Below are positions 45,402-54,472 of a stretch of DNA of 64,000 nucleotides, in pieces; positions within the stretch are counted from its first letter, which is position 1; each line of letters begins with the position of its first letter. A program made the position numbers and the translations under genes. Below the pieces are notes generated by a model. That model made no database searches. It had not been told where the DNA came from and worked only from the letters and a program-made list of their open reading frames with translations. The stretch comes from Streptomyces lavendulae subsp. lavendulae (GTDB lineage Bacteria > Actinomycetota > Actinomycetes > Streptomycetales > Streptomycetaceae): assembly GCF_002803845.1 (NCBI RefSeq), contig NZ_CP024985.1, positions 3,286,001 through 3,350,000 on the forward strand. The letters run 5' to 3'.

Positions 45402-46511
45402 ATGACGCACGCACTCCCTGGTTACCTTTGCCCCGAGGACGGCACGCGCGGGGACGTGCGGACCGCGCCGTGGTGCTGCCCCCTGTGCGGCGGCCCCTGG
45501 GACCTCGACTTCGCACCCGATCCGGCCGCCCCCCTGGAACCGGCGGCCGGGCCCCCTTCCCTGTGGCGGTACGCGCCCGCACTGCCGCTGCCGGGGGCGT
45601 TCTCCGTCTCCCTCGCGGAGGGGCACACTCCGATGGTCCCGCTCGCGGAGCGGATTCACGCCAAACTCGACTACCTGATGCCGACGTTGTCCTTCAAGGA
45701 CCGGGGCGCGGTGATGCTCGCCGAACTGGCCCGGCGACTGGGCCCCGAGCGGGTGATCGCGGACAGCAGCGGCAACGCGGGCACCTCGGTGGCGGCGTAC
45801 TGCGCGCGGGCCGGGCTGAGTTGTGAAGTTTTCGTGCCCGAGGGCACCTCGGTGAAGAAGACGGAACAGATGCGGGCCCACGGGGCGGCCGTACGGATCG
45901 TGCCCGGCGGCCGCGAGGCCACCGCGGAGGCCGCCCGCGCCGCGGCGGACGCCCCCGGGGTCTTCTACGCGAGCCACGTCTTCAACCCCTACTTCCTGCA
46001 CGGGACGAAGACCTACGTCTACGAGATCTGGGAGGCGCTCGGCGGCCGGCTCCCCGACGCCCTCGTCGTCCCCGTCGGCAACGGCACCCTGCTGCTCGGC
46101 GCGGCGCTGGCCGTGGAGGAGCTGGCCCGGCGCGGGGTGCGGGCGCCCGCGCTGATCGCGGTGCAGGCGCAGGCGGTGTCCCCGCTGGCGGCCGCGTTCG
46201 CGGCGGGCGCGGAGGACGCGGAGCCGGTGGCGCAGCTGCCCACCCTGGCGGAGGGCATCGCGATCCCGGCGCCGCCGCGGGCCCGGCAGATCCTGGCGGC
46301 GGTCCGCAAGTCCGGCGGAACCTTCCTGACGGTCCCGGACGACCGGCTGCGCGAAGCCCAGCGGGACCTGGCCCGGCGCGGGCTGTTCGTCGAGCCGACG
46401 GCGGCGGCCTGCTGGGCCGCGGTCGGCCCCGACGCCCCGGGCGACCCGCTCCAGGGCCGCACGGCGGTCCTCCCCCTGTGCGGCGCGGGGGCGAAGACGG
46501 GCCTGGCCTGA
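45402..46511 (+). CDS. Threonine synthase-like PLP enzyme (fold type II)
   Basis: 369 aa. PLP-binding Lys in PTLSFKDRGA (about 100-109), the SSGNAGTS phosphate-contact loop and a C-terminal GAGAKTG. The N-terminus has a Cys cluster (YLCPEDG, WCCPLCGGPW) resembling the zinc ribbon of some threonine synthases. Homologues are annotated threonine synthase-like or pyridoxal-phosphate-dependent lyase. Chromosomal thrC is normally elsewhere, so the reaction is uncertain. Divergent from the protease gene. Confidence 0.88.
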   Translation: MTHALPGYLCPEDGTRGDVRTAPWCCPLCGGPWDLDFAPDPAAPLEPAAGPPSLWRYAPALPLPGAFSVSLAEGHTPMVPLAERIHAKLDYLMPTLSFKDRGAVMLAELARRLGPERVIADSSGNAGTSVAAYCARAGLSCEVFVPEGTSVKKTEQMRAHGAAVRIVPGGREATAEAARAAADAPGVFYASHVFNPYFLHGTKTYVYEIWEALGGRLPDALVVPVGNGTLLLGAALAVEELARRGVRAPALIAVQAQAVSPLAAAFAAGAEDAEPVAQLPTLAEGIAIPAPPRARQILAAVRKSGGTFLTVPDDRLREAQRDLARRGLFVEPTAAACWAAVGPDAPGDPLQGRTAVLPLCGAGAKTGLA

Positions 46512-46578
46512 GGTCCCGGCCCGGGTCCCCGTCGGAAATCCGCCAGCCCCGGGGCCGCCGCTCTGGTGGACTGGCGCC

Positions 46579-47397
46579 ATGACCCACTCCGTTGACCTCA
46601 CCGCGAAGGCCACCGCGTTCGCGGCCCTGCACACCCCCGCGGCGCCCCTCGCCCTCGCCAACGTCTGGGACGTCGCCGGCGCCCGCGTCGCCGAGGCCGC
46701 CGGCGCGCCCGCGGTGGCCACCACCAGCGCCGGCGTCGCCTGGTCCCTCGGGGCGCCCGACGGGGACGCCCTCGCCCGGGACCGGGCCCTGGACCTGATC
46801 GCCCGCGTCGCCGCAGCCGTCCGCGTCCCCGTCACCGCCGACATCGAGGGCGGCTTCGGCGCGGACGCCGCCGCCGTCGGGGAGACCGTCACCGGGGTGC
46901 TGGCCGCCGGTGCGGTCGGCGTGAACATCGAGGACGGCGACCGCAGCCCCGCCGAGCACGCGGAGCGCCTGGCGGCGGCGCGCGCCGCCGCCGAGGCCGC
47001 CGGGGTCCCGCTGTACGTCAACGCCCGGGTGGACACCTACCTGCGCGGGCTGGGCGCACCGGAGGGCCGTCTGGACGAGACCCTGGCGCGGGCCGCCGCC
47101 TACCTCGGCGCCGGCGCCTCCGGCATCTTCGTCCCCGGCGTCACCGACCCCGCGGTCCTCGCGGAACTGGCCAAGGGCATCGACGCCCCGCTCAACGTGC
47201 TCGCCGGTCCCGGCGCCCCGCCGGTGGCCGCGCTCGGCTCCCTCGGCGTGGCCCGGGTCAGCCTGGGCTCCTGGGTGGCGGAGGCCGCGTACGCCCTCGT
47301 CCGGCGCGCCACCGAGGAGCTGCTCGCCGGCGGCACCTACGGCTCCCTGGCGCGGGCGCTCCCGTACGGCGAGGTGAACGCCCTGCTCAAGGGGTGA
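46579..47397 (+). CDS. Isocitrate lyase/PEP mutase family protein
   Basis: 272-aa TIM-barrel protein of the PEP mutase superfamily (residues LANVWDVAGARVAEAAGAPAVATTSAG, VTADIEGGFG, GVNIEDGD, VNARVDTYL). The Asp/Glu metal ligands (D in ADIEGG, E in NIEDGD) are present. C-C lyase or 2-methylisocitrate-lyase-like activity is plausible but the substrate is unknown. Its stop is 44 nt before the exporter, so they may be co-transcribed. Confidence 0.9.
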   Translation: MTHSVDLTAKATAFAALHTPAAPLALANVWDVAGARVAEAAGAPAVATTSAGVAWSLGAPDGDALARDRALDLIARVAAAVRVPVTADIEGGFGADAAAVGETVTGVLAAGAVGVNIEDGDRSPAEHAERLAAARAAAEAAGVPLYVNARVDTYLRGLGAPEGRLDETLARAAAYLGAGASGIFVPGVTDPAVLAELAKGIDAPLNVLAGPGAPPVAALGSLGVARVSLGSWVAEAAYALVRRATEELLAGGTYGSLARALPYGEVNALLKG

Positions 47398-47441
47398 GAA
47401 ACCGGGAAGCGTGCAGAGGGCAACGACCATAGGATCCGGCC

Positions 47442-48377
47442 ATGAGCACCCCGGCCCCGCTGACGGGCAGACCCGCGACCGCGCCGCGCCTCCGGATCAC
47501 CGGCGCGGTGTGGACCGCCCTCGGCCTCGTCTACGTCGTCTGGGGCTCGACGTACCTCGGCATCCGGATCGTCGTGCAGACCATGCCGCCGTTCCTGTCC
47601 GCCGGGGTGCGCTTCCTCGCGGCCGCGCTGGTGCTGGCCGTCGTGGTCGCCTGCGCGTACGGGCCGGGCGCGCTGCGGGCGACGCGCGCGCAGATCGGCT
47701 CGGCGTTCCTGGTGGGCCTGCTGCTGGTGCTGGGCGGCAACGGCCTGGTGGTGCTGGCCGAGACCTCGCTGCCGTCGGGACTGGCCGCCCTGCTGGTGGC
47801 GGCGGTGCCGATGTGGCTGGTGGTGCTGCGGGCGGCCACCGGGGACCGGCCGCCGGCCCGGACCCTGGCCGGGGTGCTGGTGGGGTTCGCGGGGCTGGCG
47901 GTGCTGACCAGCCCGGGGCTCAGCGGTGATGTCCGGCTGTCGGGGGTGCTGCTGGTGCTGGCGGCCTCCGTACTGTGGTCGCTCGGCTCCTTCTCGGGCT
48001 CGAAGCTCCCGGCGCCGGGCAACCCCTTCACCGGCAGCGTCTACCAGATGCTCGCGGGCGGCACGGGCGGGATCCTGGTGGGGCTGCTGCGCGGGGAGCA
48101 GCACGGCCTCGACCCGGGCTCCTTCTCCACCGCCTCCTGGCTGGCGCTGGGCTACCTCGTGCTGATCGGGTCGGTCGTCGGTTTCACCGCGTACACGTGG
48201 CTGCTGCGGTCGGCGCCGCTCTCGCTGGTGTCCACGTACGCCTACGTCAATCCGGTCGTCGCGGTCGCGCTCGGTGCGCTGATCCTCGACGAGGCCCTGA
48301 CCTGGCCGATCGTGCTCGGCGGGGCGATCGTGGTGGCGGGGGTCGTCGTGATCGTCAGCACGGAACGCAGGGGGTAG
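47442..48377 (+). CDS. EamA/DMT-family exporter (RhaT/YdcZ-like)
   Basis: 311-aa membrane protein with ten hydrophobic helices in two EamA repeats (VYVVWGSTYLGIRIVVQTMPP starts the first; WSLGSFSGSK the second). Metabolite or drug exporter by family. ATG with TAGGATCCGGCC upstream. No specific substrate is indicated. Confidence 0.9.
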   Translation: MSTPAPLTGRPATAPRLRITGAVWTALGLVYVVWGSTYLGIRIVVQTMPPFLSAGVRFLAAALVLAVVVACAYGPGALRATRAQIGSAFLVGLLLVLGGNGLVVLAETSLPSGLAALLVAAVPMWLVVLRAATGDRPPARTLAGVLVGFAGLAVLTSPGLSGDVRLSGVLLVLAASVLWSLGSFSGSKLPAPGNPFTGSVYQMLAGGTGGILVGLLRGEQHGLDPGSFSTASWLALGYLVLIGSVVGFTAYTWLLRSAPLSLVSTYAYVNPVVAVALGALILDEALTWPIVLGGAIVVAGVVVIVSTERRG

Positions 48378-48418
48378 CGGCGGTAGCGGGGTAGCGGCGG
48401 GCCGGGAGGGGACCCGCG

Positions 48419-49207
48419 TCAGCCGCGGGCCGCCTTCTCGAAGAGGGCCTTGGCCTTCTCGTCGTAGAGCGCGGCGGTGGAGTCCACGTCCGTGTCGCCG
48501 CCGCTGAGCACCCCGATCAGCCGGCCCGGCTGCCCGGTGCCGCCCCGGTCGGCGATCCAGGGGCTGCCGCTGGTGCCCGTCCAGAAGCCCGCGCAGCTGA
48601 TGTACAGCATGTCGGGGTCGTTCGCGTCGTGCCGGGTCTGGGTGGTGCAGGAGACGGGCTTGTTCTGCGGGTTGTGCTCCGACTCCGGGTAGCCGATCAC
48701 GGTGACGTCCCGCTCGTACCCGGAGGTCCAGTCGGGTTTCGGCGCCTCGCCCGCGCCGACCCGCTGCTGCAGGCTCCGGCCGTCCCCGTCGGGCTCGATG
48801 GTGAGGAAGGCGAAGTCGGCGGTCTCGTCGCCCCACTTCGTCCAGCGGTCGTCCACGTGGATCGAACGGACCTTCCACACCCCGAGGGGCTGGGTGCCCG
48901 CGCCCTCCCCGGAGAAGGCGGGGGCGAAGGAGAGCTCGCCGATGGCGAGGCCGTCGTGGGCCACCTCTCCGGGGTGCCCGTCCTCCCCGGCGGGGGCGAC
49001 GCAGTGCGCCGCGGTCGCCACGACGTTGCCCCGGGGGCTGTCGACCACGCTCGCCGTGCACCAGTGCTCCCCGTTGGCCATGAGCACGCCGACGGTGGGG
49101 AAGGGATGCACGGACTGGTCGCCCGACGCCTTGAGGAACACGACGGCGCACAGCGCCGCGATCCCGGCCGCGGCGGCCGCCGACGCCCCCTTCACCACCG
49201 GGCTCAT
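48419..49207 (-). CDS. Trypsin-like serine protease, membrane-anchored or secreted
   Basis: 262 aa. A hydrophobic N-terminus (VVKGASAAAAAGIAALCAVVFLKASG) serves as signal anchor. The catalytic triad looks complete: His in TAAHC, Asp in ETADFAFLTI, Ser in GTSGSPWI. Cys pairs (WCTASV, AAHCV, VSCTTQ, ISCAG) fit an extracellular fold. ATG at 49207 overlaps the stop of the esterase gene (ATGA), so the two are translationally coupled. Similar to V8/glutamyl-type peptidases. Confidence 0.88.
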   Translation of the reverse strand: MSPVVKGASAAAAAGIAALCAVVFLKASGDQSVHPFPTVGVLMANGEHWCTASVVDSPRGNVVATAAHCVAPAGEDGHPGEVAHDGLAIGELSFAPAFSGEGAGTQPLGVWKVRSIHVDDRWTKWGDETADFAFLTIEPDGDGRSLQQRVGAGEAPKPDWTSGYERDVTVIGYPESEHNPQNKPVSCTTQTRHDANDPDMLYISCAGFWTGTSGSPWIADRGGTGQPGRLIGVLSGGDTDVDSTAALYDEKAKALFEKAARG

Positions 49208-50283
49208 CGCACGGCGGGATCGGGCGTAGGTCCCTGCATCACCTTGCTGATCCACGCCAGGGAGCCCTCCCTCATGCCACGTACGTACGACTTCCCATTG
49301 TGCTCACCATCCTGGATCACCTGGAGGCGGGTGTGCACGGGGCCCTTCCCGTAGGTGCGCATGAAGCCCTCGGCCAGTTCCCGGCCGCTCTCCTTGGTCC
49401 CGATCTGGAAGTTCACGTACACGTCCGGGCCGCCCTCCCTGATCAGCTTCTCGGCGAGCTTCTCGGGGTTGTTCGCGTCCATGGCCTGCCGGTTCCCCTT
49501 CCACAGCGGGGAATCGGGGACGATGTCGACCCCGCTGGCGATGACCGCCTTGAAGCGTTCGGGGTACTTGAGCACGTCCTTGAAGGCGCCGAAGCCGCCC
49601 GAGGAGGAGCCCATGAAGGCCCAGCCGTCGCGGGAGGTGAAGGTGCGGAAATTGGCCTTCGTGAAATCGGGGATGTCCTCGGCCATCCAGGTGCCCATCT
49701 TGGGCTCTCCCGGGATGTCGGAGCCGTCGAAGTGGTGCTTGGTGTCGGCGTTGATCACCGGCATGATCAGGATGAAGGGCAGGCTGGTGCCGGCCTTGAC
49801 CCCGTCGATCACGGCCTGCTGGAGGCCGAGCCCCGGGCCGGTGCCCCAGTAGTTCTTGGGGTAGCCGCGCCCGCCCGGCAGGGAGATCAGCACGGGGAAG
49901 CCGCTCTTGGCGTAGCGCGGGTCGTCGTACTCCTTGGGCGCCCACACCCACACGTCGCCGGTGAAGCCCGACTTCGCCCCGGTCAGGGTGGTCATGCCGA
50001 TCTGCGTGCCGTCCGGCAGCCTGCTGGTGCGCACGAACGTGGCCTTGGGGCCGGTCGGCATCAGCACCCCCTCCCGGATGTCCTCGGCCGCGGCCGACTC
50101 CTGGATCTTCCCGAAGGACACCGGGTCGCCCAGGTCCGAGAAGAGCCCGAAGGCGTACGCCGCGCCGCCCCCGACGGCGAGGGCGAGCGCGACCGCACCG
50201 CCGATGAGGGCCCGGCGCAGGCGCTGGGGGCGACGGCCGCCCTTGGTCGTGGGGCCGCCGTCGCCTTGATGGTCATACTGCAC
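49204..50283 (-). CDS. Membrane-anchored esterase (antigen 85/esterase D fold), copy 1
   Basis: 359-aa alpha/beta hydrolase. Basic N-terminus, one membrane helix (ALIGGAVALALAVGGGAAYAFG) and the extracellular hydrolase. Ser nucleophile in FMGSSSGGFGAF, acidic residue around DANNPEKL and His near DGEHNGKSYVRGM. It is paralogous to the next gene (about half the residues match). Mycolyltransferase activity is not expected in Streptomyces; acyl-ester hydrolysis of wall or lipid is a guess. Confidence 0.87.
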   Translation of the reverse strand: MQYDHQGDGGPTTKGGRRPQRLRRALIGGAVALALAVGGGAAYAFGLFSDLGDPVSFGKIQESAAAEDIREGVLMPTGPKATFVRTSRLPDGTQIGMTTLTGAKSGFTGDVWVWAPKEYDDPRYAKSGFPVLISLPGGRGYPKNYWGTGPGLGLQQAVIDGVKAGTSLPFILIMPVINADTKHHFDGSDIPGEPKMGTWMAEDIPDFTKANFRTFTSRDGWAFMGSSSGGFGAFKDVLKYPERFKAVIASGVDIVPDSPLWKGNRQAMDANNPEKLAEKLIREGGPDVYVNFQIGTKESGRELAEGFMRTYGKGPVHTRLQVIQDGEHNGKSYVRGMREGSLAWISKVMQGPTPDPAVR

Positions 50284-50349
50284 GGATTTGTTCCCGTTCC
50301 TTCTCCGGCGCCCTGGTTGGGCGCGGGTCGGACCGATAGGTCCCCCTTA

Positions 50350-50369
50350 CACACCTGTACAGAGGTGTG
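50350..50369. promoter_or_regulatory. Inverted repeat upstream of esterase copy 1
   Basis: CACACCT-GTACAG-AGGTGTG, a perfect 7-bp inverted repeat with a 6-nt spacer, 67 nt upstream of the start at 50283. Suitable for an operator; the regulator is unknown. Confidence 0.45.
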
Positions 50370-50446
50370 AACGACCGTAGGGGTTGCCTGGGACCGGTGC
50401 GACGTGGCGAGGGCCACGTGGTGGACGGGCGTTCGGGTGGGACGGG

Positions 50447-51598
50447 TCAGCCGGCCTCGGGCTTCGGGCCCTTCAGCACCTTGCTGACCCACTCCAGCGA
50501 GCCTTCCTTCATGCCGCGCACGTAGTGCCAGCCGTTGTGCTCGCCGTTCTGGATGTCGCGGATGGTGGTCTTGACGGGGCCCTTGCCGTAGTCGCGCACG
50601 AACTTCGACATCCGGTCCTTGCCGGTCTCCTTGGTGCCGACCTGGAAGTTGATGTAGACCTCGGGGCCACCCGAGTCGATCAGCTTCTGGGCGAGCTTCT
50701 CCGGGTTGTTCGCGTCCATCTCGGCCTGGTGGCCCTTCCAGAGCGGGGAGTCCGGGGTGATCTCGCCGCCGCTGGCGATGACGGCCTTGAAGCGGTCCGG
50801 GTACTGCAGGACGGTCTTCATGCCGACGAAGGCGCCGGAGGAGGAGCCCATGAAGGCCCAGCCGTCGCGGGACTTGTACGTACGGAAGTTCGCGCGGGCG
50901 AAGTCGGGGACGTCCTCGGCGATCCAGGTGCCCATCTTGGGCTGGCCGGGTATGTCGGCCCCGTCGTAGTAATACTTGTTGTCCGGGTTGAGCACCGGCA
51001 TGATCAGGATGAACGGCAGGCTGGTCCCGGCCTGGACGCCCTCGGTTATGGCCTTCTGGAGGCCGAGGCTGCGGTCGGCCCAGTAGTTCGTCGGGAAGCC
51101 GTTGCCGCCGGGGAGCGCGATCAGGACCGGGAAGGCGCTCTTGGCGTACTTCGGGTCGTCGTACTCCTTGGGGGCCCACACCCAGACGTCACCCTCGAAG
51201 CCGGACTTGGCGCCCGCCAGGCGGGTCTTGGCTATGACGGTGCCGTCGTCGAGCTTGGCGGTCTGCTTGAAGTCGGACTTCGGGCCGGACGGCAGCAGCA
51301 CGTCCGGGTCGCCGGTGGGCTTGGGCGGGGCCGCCGGGGCGCTCGGGGACTGCTGCCCGGAACCGCCGGAGCCGCCGGGCGCGCCGGACTGCCGGGCGGC
51401 CCGGTCGGCCGCCGGGCCGAAGCTGACGGCCTCGCCGTTGCCGGAGAACCACTCGTTCTTCCAGGCGGCGAAACCCCCGCCGCCGAGGAGCAGCGCTACG
51501 GCCACGCCCGCGCCGATCCAGATCGCGCGCCGGGACCGGCCCCGGCCCGTCCCCGGCTCGGGGTCGGCGCCGGACGGCTGCTGCGGGTACTCGTGCAC
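50447..51598 (-). CDS. Membrane-anchored esterase (antigen 85/esterase D fold), copy 2
   Basis: 383 aa. A Pro-rich N-terminus, membrane helix (AIWIGAGVAVALLLGGGGFAAW) and Gly/Ser/Pro linker precede the hydrolase with nucleophile motif FMGSSSGAFVGM and His near NGEHNGWHYVRGM. Blocks such as GDVWVWAPKEYDDP and TSLPFILIMPV are shared with copy 1, so these are tandem duplicates that diverged. GTG at 51598 with CGGAG upstream was chosen over the longer frame to 51667. Confidence 0.86.
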   Translation of the reverse strand: MHEYPQQPSGADPEPGTGRGRSRRAIWIGAGVAVALLLGGGGFAAWKNEWFSGNGEAVSFGPAADRAARQSGAPGGSGGSGQQSPSAPAAPPKPTGDPDVLLPSGPKSDFKQTAKLDDGTVIAKTRLAGAKSGFEGDVWVWAPKEYDDPKYAKSAFPVLIALPGGNGFPTNYWADRSLGLQKAITEGVQAGTSLPFILIMPVLNPDNKYYYDGADIPGQPKMGTWIAEDVPDFARANFRTYKSRDGWAFMGSSSGAFVGMKTVLQYPDRFKAVIASGGEITPDSPLWKGHQAEMDANNPEKLAQKLIDSGGPEVYINFQVGTKETGKDRMSKFVRDYGKGPVKTTIRDIQNGEHNGWHYVRGMKEGSLEWVSKVLKGPKPEAG

Positions 51599-51758
51599 GG
51601 ACTTCGCTCCGAACGGTCGGGACTGCCCCGGGCGGGGCAGAACGGCTGGACACGGTGGGACACACATCCACTGGTCCTGATGTGCGAGTGTCCTGGAAAG
51701 TTCCGAATCCGCGCAAAAAACGAGCGGAACTCCCGATGACCGACACCGGGCCCTCCGG

Positions 51759-52196
51759 TCACTTCAGGGTGTCGAGCACCTCGGCGCAGCGCCCGAGCAG
51801 CTCCACGAGCCGCTCCCGGTCCTCGGCGGAGAGGGCCGCGGCGAGCGCCCGCTCGACCCGGACCGCACCCGCGTCCGCCCGCTCCATCACGGCGCGCCCC
51901 TCCTCGGTGAGCCGGGTCTCCAGCACGTTGCGGTGCCACTCGTGGGGAGTCCGGTCGATCAACCCGCGCTCCTGGAGGTTCTTCAGGACCGTGTTCATCG
52001 TCGGCGGCGTGACCCCGCAGAGCCGGGAGAGGGCGGCGGCGGAGATGCCGGGCTTCTCGGCGAGCCAGAGCAGGGCCGCGTACTGCGGCACCGTCACGGC
52101 GGCCGGCTTGCACGCGGTGTTCTTCGCCGCGAGGAGGGCCTGCTCGGCGCGCTTGATGTGCGAGCCGATCCGCTCCTCGGGGGGCATGGACGTCAT
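51759..52196 (-). CDS. MarR-family transcriptional regulator
   Basis: 145-aa winged-helix repressor, residues AAVTVPQYAALLWLAEKPGISAAALSRLCGVTPPTMNTVLKNLQERGLIDR, with a helical dimerisation C-terminus. It is divergent from the beta-propeller gene (start 52274) with a 77-bp gap containing a palindrome, so it probably controls that gene and itself. Confidence 0.92.
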   Translation of the reverse strand: MTSMPPEERIGSHIKRAEQALLAAKNTACKPAAVTVPQYAALLWLAEKPGISAAALSRLCGVTPPTMNTVLKNLQERGLIDRTPHEWHRNVLETRLTEEGRAVMERADAGAVRVERALAAALSAEDRERLVELLGRCAEVLDTLK

Positions 52197-52223
52197 GGCC
52201 GAATCCTACGACCCTTGCCAATC

Positions 52224-52237
52224 ATTAGAACTCTAAT
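52224..52237. promoter_or_regulatory. Palindromic candidate operator between marR and propeller gene
   Basis: ATTAGA-AC-TCTAAT, a perfect 6-bp inverted repeat in an A/T-rich island of an otherwise GC-rich gap. Size and position fit a MarR binding site. Confidence 0.6.
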
Positions 52238-52273
52238 TACTCTTCGGGCACAATCAACAAGAAGGACTCACTC

Positions 52274-53287
52274 ATGCCCAAGCTGTCGAAGCTCCTGGCC
52301 GCAACCCTTGCCTTGTCGGCCGCCTTCACGGCGGCCGCCGCCGCTCCCGCCGCCGCCGCTCCCGCGCCGGCTCCCCCGTCGGCTCCCCCGTCGCCCGTTC
52401 CCCGGATCTCGACGGCGTTCACCCTGCCCGGGGCGAAGGTCTACCCGGAGGGCATCGCCTCCGACCCCCGTACGGGCACCGTCTACGTCGGCTCGTACGC
52501 GGACGGCACCGTCTACCGCGCCCGGCCCGGCGTCCGCACCGCCGAGGTCTTCCTCCCCGCCGGCGCCGACGGCCGGCACACGGCGAACGGCCTGCGCGTC
52601 GACGCCCGGGGCCGGCTCTGGGTCACCGACTCCACCACCGGGGTCGCGGTGTACGACACCCGCACCGGAGCGCGCCTGGCCCACTTCGAGGTCCCGGGCA
52701 CCGGCCCGCGCTTCATCAACGACCTCACCATCACCCCGGACGGCACGGCCTACCTCACCGACAGCGCCCGCCCGGTGATCTACCGGGTCACCCCGGCCCA
52801 GCTGCGCGCGGGCTCCGGCGCCCTGACCGTCGCCCACGACCTGACCGGGCACCTCACCCCGGCACCCGCCGGCAGCTTCGCCCTCAACGGCATCGTCTCC
52901 GACCCGGCGGGCCGCTACCTGCTGGCCGTCGACATGACCGCGGGCGACCTCCACCGCGTGGACCTGCGCACCGGCGCCATCAGCCGCGTCGCGCTGACCG
53001 GCGGCGACCTCAAGGCCGCCGACGGCCTCGACCTCTCCCCCGACGGCACCCTGCGCGTGGCCCACAACCTCCCCAACACCCTGACCCGCTGGCAGCTCGG
53101 GGCAGACGGCACCCGCGCCCGCCTGATCCACACCCTGACGGACCCCTCGCTCCAGGTCCCCACCACCCTCACCCGCACCCGGGGCCGCATCCTGGTGGTC
53201 CGCTCCCAGTTCGACCGGGGCGGCCCCATGAACCCCTCCGGCGGCACACCGACCACCTTCACGATCGCCGCCGTGCGGGGCCTCTGA
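52274..53287 (+). CDS. Secreted SMP-30/gluconolactonase-like beta-propeller protein
   Basis: 337 aa. A signal peptide (LLAATLALSAAFTAAAAAPAAA) is followed by six-bladed propeller-type repeats (PEGIASDPRTGTVYVGSYADGTVYR, FINDLTITPDGTAYLTDSARPVIYR, ADGLDLSPDGTLRVAHN). The repeated D-G-x pattern resembles SMP-30/LRE lactonases; metal ligands are not assigned. AAGGA about 8 nt ahead of the ATG. Probably regulated by the divergent MarR protein. Confidence 0.88.
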   Translation: MPKLSKLLAATLALSAAFTAAAAAPAAAAPAPAPPSAPPSPVPRISTAFTLPGAKVYPEGIASDPRTGTVYVGSYADGTVYRARPGVRTAEVFLPAGADGRHTANGLRVDARGRLWVTDSTTGVAVYDTRTGARLAHFEVPGTGPRFINDLTITPDGTAYLTDSARPVIYRVTPAQLRAGSGALTVAHDLTGHLTPAPAGSFALNGIVSDPAGRYLLAVDMTAGDLHRVDLRTGAISRVALTGGDLKAADGLDLSPDGTLRVAHNLPNTLTRWQLGADGTRARLIHTLTDPSLQVPTTLTRTRGRILVVRSQFDRGGPMNPSGGTPTTFTIAAVRGL

Positions 53288-53420
53288 CCGGGGCCCCGGC
53301 GGGCCGGGCGGACAATGCGACAGCTACCCGGAACGGCCTAAACTGACCTAAAAGCAGTCACGGCATGTCCGGCGGCTCCAGGGCGTCCCCACGGGCTGCC
53401 CGGCCGGCTCAGGAGGCGTG

Positions 53421-54035
53421 ATGACCGTATCCCCCGACCCGGCGACCCAGTACGTGCACAGCGACCCCGAGGACGTCCTCAAGCAACTCGGAAGCTCATG
53501 GCGCTGGGCACTCGGATTCGCCCTCGCGACCCTGATCCCGGGCATCCTGATCCTCGTCTGGCCCGACGAGACCCTGCACGTCCTGGCCGTGATCATCGGC
53601 CTGCAGCTCCTGGTGGCGGGCGGCTTCCGCTTCGTCTCGGCCTTCTCCCACAGCGGCGACCGGGGCGGCAGCCGGCTGGCGGGCGTCCTGATCGCCATGC
53701 TGGCGTTCCTGGCGGGCGTCTTGGTGCTGCGGCACCCGATGCAGACGATCGGCGCGCTGTCCCTGATCCTCGGGGTGTTCTGGCTCCTGAGCGGAGTCCT
53801 CACGGCGTACGCCGCGATCGCCGACCGCACGCTCGTGCACCGCGGCATGCTCCTCGGCCTGGGCGCCCTCGGCGTCATCGCCGGAATCGTCGTGCTCTGC
53901 TTCCCGGTGAACTCCGCGGTCGCCCTGACCCGCCTGCTGGGCCTCTGGCTCGTCCTGCTCGGCGTCTTCGAAGTGGTGATGGCCTTCGTCCTCCGCTCCG
54001 CCACCCGCCGCGCCATCCGGACACCGCCGGGCTGA
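53421..54035 (+). CDS. HdeD/DUF308-family membrane protein
   Basis: 204-aa integral membrane protein with about six helices, repeated in pairs, ending in basic ATRRAIRTPPG. Similar to HdeD-type acid-stress proteins; function in Streptomyces not known. AGGAGG precedes an overlapping GTGATG. The ATG at 53421 is preferred over GTG 53418, which would sit on the ribosome site. Confidence 0.85.
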   Translation: MTVSPDPATQYVHSDPEDVLKQLGSSWRWALGFALATLIPGILILVWPDETLHVLAVIIGLQLLVAGGFRFVSAFSHSGDRGGSRLAGVLIAMLAFLAGVLVLRHPMQTIGALSLILGVFWLLSGVLTAYAAIADRTLVHRGMLLGLGALGVIAGIVVLCFPVNSAVALTRLLGLWLVLLGVFEVVMAFVLRSATRRAIRTPPG

Positions 54036-54171
54036 GCGCTCGACAGCAGCGCCGGACGGACCGGTGATGGCCCATGCCCGAATGCCGGGCACGGTGCGGA
54101 TGTTCGCCGGGAATCCTCCGGCCGACGTCATTGCCCCTCCGGCGTGGGCTGTGGCCCGCTACCGTGAAGCC

Positions 54172-54417
54172 ATGACCGCACTGCCCGACTGGATGCGCCC
54201 GCCGCGCGCGGAAGGCTGGTTCGCGGAAGAGGCCGGCATCCCGCACTACTGGTGCATCGAGGACGAGGACGGGGCACCCGTCGTCCACGTCTACGAGCTC
54301 GACGAACCGACCGGCGCCTACGCGCCCGCCGGGATCTTCCGGGGCACCCTCCAGCGCCCGGTGCCCTTCGAGGTCAGCCTGGACCTCGACAAGCTGACGC
54401 CGCCCCGCAGCATCTGA
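54172..54417 (+). pseudogene. Uma2-family endonuclease gene, internal deletion
   Basis: Residues MTALPDWMRPPRAEGWFAE match the N-terminus of Uma2 (PD-(D/E)XK-fold) proteins. EAGIPHYWCIEDEDGAPVVH through FEVSLDLDKLTP match the last third. The middle ~100 residues with the catalytic acids are missing, yet the reading frame is preserved across the join at 54230. It can still be translated but cannot be a nuclease. A longer frame from 54064 exists without support. A strong hairpin follows. Confidence 0.75.
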
Positions 54418-54434
54418 CAGTCGGCAGGGGCATG

Positions 54435-54472
54435 CGGAAGGGGCCGGACTCGGGTGAGTCCGGCCCCTTCCG
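54435..54472 (+). terminator. Strong hairpin terminator after Uma2 remnant
   Basis: A 17-bp perfect stem, arms 54435-54451 (CGGAAGGGGCCGGACTC) and 54456-54472, loop GGGT, 18 nt past the stop. Confidence 0.9.

Noticed and set aside
53418..53420. GTG start of the HdeD-like gene
   Set aside because: Lies directly on AGGAGG; the next ATG is better placed.
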